From Hylemonella sp. UBA2468 (GTDB lineage: Bacteria; Pseudomonadota; Gammaproteobacteria; Burkholderiales; Burkholderiaceae_C), in the NCBI GenBank assembly GCA_002342165.1, contig DDPM01000189.1:1-10540 (forward strand): a DNA stretch of 10,540 bases, given 5' to 3'. Each line of letters opens with the position of its first letter. The first letter of the stretch is position 1. Below, piece after piece: positions 6,000-10,540 of the stretch. The notes under the pieces were generated by a model. It saw only the letters and a program-made list of their open reading frames with translations, had not been told where the DNA came from and did not search any database. The translations under genes and the position numbers were made by a program.

Positions 6000-8429
6000 T
6001 TAGAAGTTCAGTGCGTAATAAGCTCTTGCAGAGTTGCTGCCATCTTGTGCTGCTTGGAGCCTTAGGCCCACCTGTTGCTTGAAGTAGCTGACATCGGGCA
6101 AATGTTTTTGAAACTTAACGCCTACATAAGCGACGGGATCTAACCCGCTTAACGAGTTTTGCACCTGGCTGTATTGCATCACCCCATTGACATCCACACT
6201 GGTAGGCAAAGTCATGTGGACATCGCCCGCCACCACGGTGGGTTTGAAGCCTCCAAAAAAGTTCCAGTCTTGGTATTGATAACCGCCCATACCTTGCATG
6301 GCGTAGATGGGCGTGACCTCGGTCACCATACCGGGCACAAAGTCCACCTTGGTGAGCATGATGCCGCCCTGCGCCCACCAGCCTTGTGGTTGACCACGTT
6401 TGGTGAGGCGCTGACCGGGTTGGTACATCAAGCTGTACTCGGTGGTGGTGGACAAGTTGGTTTGTCCATAAGCACCGCTAAAGCTGACATACGGGTTGTA
6501 GGCACTGGTGGTGAGGGTGACTTGGTGTTTGTATTTGCTGCCTGGGGCCAGCAAGCGGGAGTCAATGGAAATGGTTTGGTCGCTACCGCTGTTGCTGGCA
6601 TTAAAGGGCTGCGTGGCATCGTTTAGGGCCACAAGGCCCGTCCAGCGCGCGCTCCAGCTTTGCCCGGGGTCGGCATCCAGCATCAAAGGGCTGGCAGATA
6701 GGGTGTTGCTGGCCAAGCTGCCCGACAAGTCCACTTTAAAGTCGCGCTGCATGCCGTCTACTGCAGAAATAGAGCTCAGTGTGGCTGCAGTCAAAGGAGA
6801 TGTTTTGGACAATGAAATGCCGCCGCTCAAAGGTGCCGCGGAACTGGTTCTGCCGTTGAGTGCAATGCCCAAGTTGCCCACCGGTTGCGTGGCTTTGTCT
6901 AAGTCCAACAAGCCTTGGCCCATGACCTCAGCGGTGTAGCCAGGTAAGTTTTTGTTGGCCGTTTTGAGCAAAAGCTGCACTTGATTGGATGCGGTCATGT
7001 AGGGCCACAGTTGATTGATCACAGCAATGGCACCCGCTGCTGCAGCAGCTGCTTGGCTGGACCCGCTGAGAGCAGCGGAGCCTGTGGTGCTGCCTGCCAC
7101 AGGAGCTGCTGAATTGACCAACATGCCCGGAGCCAGGATGTAAAAATCACTGATTCGGTAACGATCTTGGCATACGCCGCCTGAAACTGTTTTGCATACT
7201 GAACCCGCTTGTGCACCTTCCACGCGCCCGCCTTGTGCATTCCAGTTGCCTACTACCAGCATCTGTCCATTCAACAACAATTTGCCACTGTCATCTGTAG
7301 CCGCGGCAAATGTGGCCGGATTCTGCACATAGGGCAGAACTTGATTGCCAGCACTCACAGTGATGGCAATACGAGATGTCAGTGCCTGTGCCCATTTCTT
7401 GGGATCTTCAAGGTTGTAGTAGTTGGCGCCACCGTACACAGTATCGGTACTGGCATACATACCATTGGTCAATTTTTTAACCGAAGCTTGATATGCCGAT
7501 GAGTAATTGGTGTTGGCTGACAAATTGGCTACCACAATGTCAGACTTGTCTGCGGCCCAGGCCAGAGCGTTGACAGCATCAGAGGCGACCAGGCTTTTGC
7601 TGTCACTCAATTTTGCAACGGCCAAATTGGCGTCAAAGGCCACGCCCGTAGGTGTTACGCCATTTCTAGCACCTAGAGCAATGCCCGCAACGTTGGAACC
7701 ATGTCCCACCTTGTCTTGGATGCCGGTGCCCGTGCGGTCGTATTGATACTTGATCTTCCCGGCAAACGCCACGTTGTTGACGTCAACACCCGTGTCCATG
7801 ATCATGATGGTGCTGCCTTTGCCAGTCCACCCCCTTGCCCAAGCCGCAGCGCTGTTGATGTACTGGTTGGATCCGTTGTTGTATTGGGCATTGACCCAAT
7901 CGGAGGGCTTGGAGCTGAACACCTGCGTAGGTGTTCCCATGTAGGGCGAGTTGCCGTAGTAAGAGGTTGCGTTGAATGCGCTCGTGGTGGTGGTTGCAGT
8001 TGATGCTTGAGCAGGTAGGGCCACTACCGTTTTAGGCGCTGACGCAGGCGTTACCACGGTGCTTGAGGCCAAGGTTTTGACAGTGCTGGGGGTCACCACA
8101 TTTTTGGTGACCACAGTGTCACTGATCAATTTTTCTGTCACCACTTTTTTTCCGTTACTGAGCATCACAGTCATAACTTCGTACTTGAGATCACGGCTAG
8201 TCGTAGGCGTGGTGGTGGTGGTTTGCGCCAGGTTGTACACATTGCGCACCACCGATCCGTCGCTTTGCGTGACGGTTTGGGTGTCGGTATTGGTGCTTTT
8301 GGTCACAGTGGCTGAGCCCGTAGAAATCACAGTGGACACGGTTTTATAGGTGACGGCCGAGCTGACCACCGACTGGGCAAGCGCTGAGCCGGCAGCACAG
8401 GCCACGAAAAGGCTGAACAGGAATTTCAT
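6000..8429 (-). CDS. exported subtilisin-like (S8) serine protease with beta-rich C-terminal domain
   Basis: The product has 809 residues. A signal peptide (MKFLFSLFVACAAGSALA, residues 1-18) ends at an ALA|Q site. Next is a Thr/Val/Ser-rich, low-complexity region (about 19-155). The subtilase domain spans about 180-515, with catalytic Asp212 in IMIMDTGVDV, His243 in VGHGSNVAG, the oxyanion Asn362 in VSAGN and Ser458 in SGSSQAAAAAAGA. The usual GTSMAAP is GSSQAAA here. Its end is marked by GQGLLDLDKA. Cys412 and Cys420 could form a disulphide. The last ~290 residues are rich in alternating polar and hydrophobic strands and finish in ARAYYALNF. The C-terminal Phe is typical of outer-membrane barrels, so an autotransporter-like barrel is possible but not proven. 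The ATG at 8427-8429 is chosen because AAGGGGAG lies 5 bases upstream and a signal peptide begins there; the frame remains open upstream to 8528. It would act in the periplasm or outside the cell. Confidence 0.85.
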   Translation of the reverse strand: MKFLFSLFVACAAGSALAQSVVSSAVTYKTVSTVISTGSATVTKSTNTDTQTVTQSDGSVVRNVYNLAQTTTTTPTTSRDLKYEVMTVMLSNGKKVVTEKLISDTVVTKNVVTPSTVKTLASSTVVTPASAPKTVVALPAQASTATTTTSAFNATSYYGNSPYMGTPTQVFSSKPSDWVNAQYNNGSNQYINSAAAWARGWTGKGSTIMIMDTGVDVNNVAFAGKIKYQYDRTGTGIQDKVGHGSNVAGIALGARNGVTPTGVAFDANLAVAKLSDSKSLVASDAVNALAWAADKSDIVVANLSANTNYSSAYQASVKKLTNGMYASTDTVYGGANYYNLEDPKKWAQALTSRIAITVSAGNQVLPYVQNPATFAAATDDSGKLLLNGQMLVVGNWNAQGGRVEGAQAGSVCKTVSGGVCQDRYRISDFYILAPGMLVNSAAPVAGSTTGSAALSGSSQAAAAAAGAIAVINQLWPYMTASNQVQLLLKTANKNLPGYTAEVMGQGLLDLDKATQPVGNLGIALNGRTSSAAPLSGGISLSKTSPLTAATLSSISAVDGMQRDFKVDLSGSLASNTLSASPLMLDADPGQSWSARWTGLVALNDATQPFNASNSGSDQTISIDSRLLAPGSKYKHQVTLTTSAYNPYVSFSGAYGQTNLSTTTEYSLMYQPGQRLTKRGQPQGWWAQGGIMLTKVDFVPGMVTEVTPIYAMQGMGGYQYQDWNFFGGFKPTVVAGDVHMTLPTSVDVNGVMQYSQVQNSLSGLDPVAYVGVKFQKHLPDVSYFKQQVGLRLQAAQDGSNSARAYYALNF

Positions 8430-8434
8430 TGGAG

Positions 8435-8442
8435 CTCCCCTT
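8435..8442 (-). promoter_or_regulatory. ribosome binding site deciding the S8 protease start
   Basis: Read on the minus strand, AAGGGGAG ends 5 bases before the ATG at 8427-8429. It places the true start at the signal peptide rather than at the ATG 33 codons upstream, which would put the signal peptide in the middle of the protein and include the 5' untranslated dyads in the coding sequence. Confidence 0.75.
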
Positions 8443-8461
8443 AAGACGACAAGATAACGAA

Positions 8462-8493
8462 AATTTGTGAACTGATGTTTGCGTTCACAAATT
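8462..8493. repeat. perfect 11-bp inverted repeat in the leader of the S8 protease gene
   Basis: The arms are AATTTGTGAAC (8462-8472) and GTTCACAAATT (8483-8493), with a 10-base spacer. The arm centres are 21 bases apart, about two helical turns. A further CACAAATTGTG palindrome (8486-8496) overlaps the right arm, so the motif TTGTG occurs three times close together. It lies 33-64 bases upstream of the protease ATG and downstream of the predicted promoter. It may be an operator for a dimeric regulator or an RNA stem-loop in the leader. The spacing does not fit the CRP site (TGTGA-N6-TCACA). Confidence 0.7.
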
Positions 8494-8512
8494 GTGTTGA
8501 CCGTCACGAGAC

Positions 8513-8552
8513 GCTTACTGACAAACAATGAGGTGTTTATATGCCAGTAAGC
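8513..8552. repeat. 8-bp dyad around the predicted -10 element of the S8 protease promoter
   Basis: GCTTACTG at 8513-8520 and CAGTAAGC at 8545-8552 are perfect inverted repeats with a 24-base spacer. The right arm lies between the predicted -35 and -10 boxes and the left arm is just downstream of the predicted start of transcription. A repressor bound here would block the promoter, but this is an inference from position. Confidence 0.4.
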
Positions 8553-8565
8553 ATTTTTACGTCAA
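8536..8565 (-). promoter_or_regulatory. predicted sigma70-type promoter of the S8 protease gene
   Basis: On the minus strand, TTGACG (8560-8565) and TATAAA (8536-8541) are separated by 18 bases. Each differs from the consensus at one position. Transcription would start near 8529 and give an untranslated leader of about 100 bases, which contains the inverted repeat at 8462-8493. A tandem TGACGT pair overlaps the -35 box. Confidence 0.5.
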
Positions 8566-8573
8566 CGTCATTG

Positions 8574-8607
8574 GCGTGAATCACGCGCGTCACCCCCCCA
8601 TTTGGGG
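8574..8607 (-). terminator. possible 3' hairpins after livF
   Basis: Between the livF stop and the predicted protease promoter are two short dyads: CCCCA-TT-TGGGG at 8596-8607, and GCGTG-AAT-CACGC at 8574-8586. Both would fold in the livF transcript. No U-rich run follows, so this is not a classic Rho-independent terminator. It may stabilise the 3' end or do nothing. Confidence 0.25.
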
Positions 8608-8633
8608 ATGTGGGAGAGATTGAGGATGAATTC

Positions 8634-9347
8634 CTAAACTGCGCAGTACTTGTCTTGAATCTCTTGATCGGCCAAAAGATCAGAAGCCAAACCTTGGTGC
8701 ACGATTTGTCCCTGATCAAATATGTAAGCCCGATCAGAAATGGACAATGCGCGCTCTACGTTCTGCTCCACCAGCAGGATGGTGGTGCCCTGTTGCTTCA
8801 TACGGGTAAAGAGCTCAAACATTTCGTCCACCAAGATAGGCATGATGCCCTCGGAAGGTTCATCCAGCAAAATCATGCGAGGTCGGGCCATCATGGCTCG
8901 GGCAATGGCCAGCATTTGCTGCTCGCCGCCCGAAAGTGAGGTGCCTTCTTGGTGCAAACGCTCTTTCAACCTAGGAAAGGTTTGGGCAATTTCTTCTACC
9001 AAAGCACTCATCTCGCCCCGCAAAGTGCTTGCAAGCACACCCAGCTGAAGGTTTTCTTCTACAGTGAGGCTGGGCACAATGCGCCGCTCTTCAGGCACAT
9101 AGGCCAAACCTTTTTGATAACGGATGTGCGTGGGCAGCCCCAACAGCGAAGCGCCATCAAACAGCACGTTGCCTTTGCATTTTTGGACCAACCCCATCAT
9201 GGTGCGCAAGGTGGTGGTTTTGCCTGCGCCGTTGCGCCCCATGAAGGTCACAATTTCGCCTGCATACACCTCAAAACTTACCCCTTGAATGATGTGGCTG
9301 TGGTCGTACCAAGCGTTCAGCTCTTGAACTTTTAACAATGGATTCAT
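8634..9347 (-). CDS. livF: branched-chain amino acid ABC transporter ATPase LivF
   Basis: This is the second ATPase of a HAAT-family importer, working with LivG on the cytoplasmic face of the LivH-LivM channel. The protein has 237 residues, the normal length. It has the Walker A motif GRNGAGKT at 37-44, the signature LSGGEQQ at 138-144, and a Walker B strand MILLDEP with Asp162 and Glu163. A switch position at VEQN (Gln195) stands where other ABC proteins have His, as is usual in LivF. The start MNPLLKVQELNAWY and the end ...QDKYCAV fit the family. The ATG at 9345-9347 lacks a good ribosome binding site and comes 30 bases after livG, so expression probably depends on the livMGF message. The substrate is most likely Leu/Ile/Val or a related amino acid, but HAAT systems also carry amides, urea and aromatic compounds. 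Confidence 0.92.
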   Translation of the reverse strand: MNPLLKVQELNAWYDHSHIIQGVSFEVYAGEIVTFMGRNGAGKTTTLRTMMGLVQKCKGNVLFDGASLLGLPTHIRYQKGLAYVPEERRIVPSLTVEENLQLGVLASTLRGEMSALVEEIAQTFPRLKERLHQEGTSLSGGEQQMLAIARAMMARPRMILLDEPSEGIMPILVDEMFELFTRMKQQGTTILLVEQNVERALSISDRAYIFDQGQIVHQGLASDLLADQEIQDKYCAV

Positions 9348-9377
9348 GGGTAATCTGTCTGAAGGTGCTGAACTTGA

Positions 9378-10124
9378 TTAATGTTGTCCCAAGTAAACGC
9401 GACGCACCTCGGGGTTGCTGCGGATCTCATCGGGGTTTCCTTCGGCCAACAATTCGCCGTGGTGCAGCACGATCAGGCGGTTGCACAAACCCATGACCAT
9501 CTTCATTTTGTGCTCCACCAAAATCACGGTGCGTTCAGTGGCCAACTGACGAATCAGGTCGACCATGGTTTGGGTTTCTTCGGGCGACATGCCGGCAGTC
9601 GGCTCATCCATCAACAACAGTTCGGGTTTGCAAGCCAGCGCCATGGCAATTTCTAGAGCCCTTTGCTGACCATGGGCCAGGTCGCCTGCAAACTGTCGTC
9701 CCACCGAGGCGAGCCCCACACGTTCGAGCAATGCATCCGCATCGGCCTTGATTTGGGGGTAATCGTCTCGCGATTTCCAGAGTTGAAACCGGGTGGCTTG
9801 CATTTGCAATGCCACGCGCACATTTTCATGGGCAGACAGATGCTTGAACACGTTGGTGATTTGGAAGCTCTTGGCGATGCCTTTGCGAGCGTATTCGTGG
9901 GGGGCAATACGCGTGATGTCTTTCCCTTTGAACAGCACTTGGCCTGAACTTGCAGGTACGCCGCCACTGATCACATTGAAAAAAGTGCTTTTGCCAGCGC
10001 CATTGGGGCCAATGATGGCTGCGAGTTCTCCTTGTCGAAAACTCACACTGACTTCACCCAGTGCTCGGAACTTGCCGTAATAACGGGCGATTTGGCGTAC
10101 ATCCAGCAAAACAGGTGCCGTCAT
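9378..10124 (-). CDS. livG: branched-chain amino acid ABC transporter ATPase LivG
   Basis: This is the first ATPase of the HAAT importer. From the ATG at 10122-10124 it has 248 residues. It shows the Walker A motif GPNGAGKS at 39-46, the Q-loop near KSFQITNVF (85-93), the signature LAHGQQR (about 149-155) in the LivG form (SHGEQ-like rather than SGGQ), a Walker B strand LLLMDEPTAG with Asp173 and Glu174, and the H-loop His205 in LVEHKM. The conserved C-terminus VRRVYLGQH is also typical of LivG. The start is chosen because its ATG overlaps the TGA of livM (ATGA) and GAAGG lies 6 bases upstream; an upstream start at 10151 would only add an Arg-rich nine-residue extension inside livM. Confidence 0.92.
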   Translation of the reverse strand: MTAPVLLDVRQIARYYGKFRALGEVSVSFRQGELAAIIGPNGAGKSTFFNVISGGVPASSGQVLFKGKDITRIAPHEYARKGIAKSFQITNVFKHLSAHENVRVALQMQATRFQLWKSRDDYPQIKADADALLERVGLASVGRQFAGDLAHGQQRALEIAMALACKPELLLMDEPTAGMSPEETQTMVDLIRQLATERTVILVEHKMKMVMGLCNRLIVLHHGELLAEGNPDEIRSNPEVRRVYLGQH

Positions 10125-10540
10125 GCTGCGCCTTCTTTGCGAGCCAGCCACAGCTCACAGCGATGGAGCACCGTGCCCCAAATGCCTTTGGGAAAGAACA
10201 GCACAAACAACATGAAGATGATGCCCACCACCCCCATCCAATAACGGGTGAGATTGGTGATCACATCTTCCAAATACAAAAATACGGCTGCGCCTAGGAA
10301 AGGGCCAAAAAAAGTGCCCATGCCGCCCAAAAGACACATCATGACCGCCTGACCCGACTGAAGGTAGTGCAACGAATCAATGGGCACGATGGACAGGTGC
10401 AAGGCCCTTAGGGTGCCTGCCAGTCCACATAAACCCGCCGACAACACAAAGACCAACAACTTGGCCCGCGCCACGTCGTAGCCACAAGCGGCTGCACGTT
10501 TTTCGTTCTCACGGATGGCCTCAATAACCGCGCCAAACGG
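10121..10540 (-). CDS. livM: branched-chain amino acid ABC transporter permease LivM, C-terminal part (5' partial)
   Basis: The frame runs from the window edge to the TGA at 10121-10123, giving the last 139 residues of the permease. The first visible residues, PFGAVIEAIRENEKRAAACG followed by YDVARAKLLVFVLSAG, hold the cytoplasmic coupling helix (the conserved AIREN block) that contacts the ATPases. They are followed by membrane segments with LAGTL, SGQAVMMCLLGGMGTFFGPFLGA and a last segment GVVGIIFMLFVLFFPKGIWG. This pattern is specific to LivM of HAAT importers in the inner membrane. The rest of the gene, and presumably livH and a binding protein, lie outside the window. The stop overlaps the livG start, so livM, livG and livF form one operon reading leftwards. 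Confidence 0.9.
   Translation of the reverse strand, partial: PFGAVIEAIRENEKRAAACGYDVARAKLLVFVLSAGLCGLAGTLRALHLSIVPIDSLHYLQSGQAVMMCLLGGMGTFFGPFLGAAVFLYLEDVITNLTRYWMGVVGIIFMLFVLFFPKGIWGTVLHRCELWLARKEGAA

Noticed and set aside
5612..6082. 156-codon open frame on the plus strand opposite the DedA gene and the end of the protease gene
   Set aside because: His- and Gln-rich translation is typical of the reverse of a membrane protein gene; it spans two real genes and has no ribosome binding site.
8462..8493. CRP-type binding site in the protease leader
   Set aside because: The TGTGA and TCACA half-sites are 14 bases apart, not 6.
8430..8528. Protease start at the upstream ATG (8528)
   Set aside because: It would place a clear signal peptide 34 residues inside the protein; the ATG at 8429 has a good ribosome binding site.

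Overview
This window looks like an ordinary chromosomal segment of a betaproteobacterium, most likely Burkholderiales and near Comamonadaceae. That is judged from protein style and from the divergent queG / tsaE-amidase layout next to a DedA gene; I could not run a taxonomic search. Genes are tightly packed. Several neighbours abut or overlap by only a few bases, and no stretch longer than about 200 bases lacks a gene. I see no tRNA, rRNA, CRISPR array, insertion sequence or phage module.

Left part (1-1659): the 3' end of a beta-hydroxyacid dehydrogenase (+) meets a DUF2237 gene (-) stop to stop. A 129-base gap follows, then an AEC-family permease (+) that probably starts at a TTG codon.

Middle (1672-5252): a minus-strand pair, queG (epoxyqueuosine reductase) followed 12 bases later by a NadR/AAA_28-like P-loop protein with a damaged Walker A motif. 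Reading away from queG is the plus-strand pair tsaE (tRNA t6A synthesis) and a Tat-exported, AmiC-type N-acetylmuramoyl-L-alanine amidase, coupled by an ATGA overlap. The queG and tsaE starts may be two GTG codons sharing one GTGCAC palindrome. This block joins tRNA modification on both sides (queuosine and t6A) with cell-wall cleavage.

Right part (5309-10540), all on the minus strand: read in the direction of transcription, it begins with the end of livM, then livG and livF, the cytoplasmic-face half of a branched-chain amino acid (HAAT) ABC importer. After a 204-base gap rich in dyads comes a large exported subtilisin-like (S8) protease with a Thr/Val-rich N-terminal region and a beta-rich C-terminus ending in Phe. 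Last is a DedA membrane protein of the YqjA type.

No clearly new multi-gene system is visible. The points most worth a second look are the P-loop protein with Gly replaced by Asp in Walker A, the exported S8 protease with its unusual domain layout, and the structured regulatory region upstream of that protease, which has a good sigma70-like promoter, an 11-bp perfect inverted repeat and an 8-bp dyad around the -10 element.
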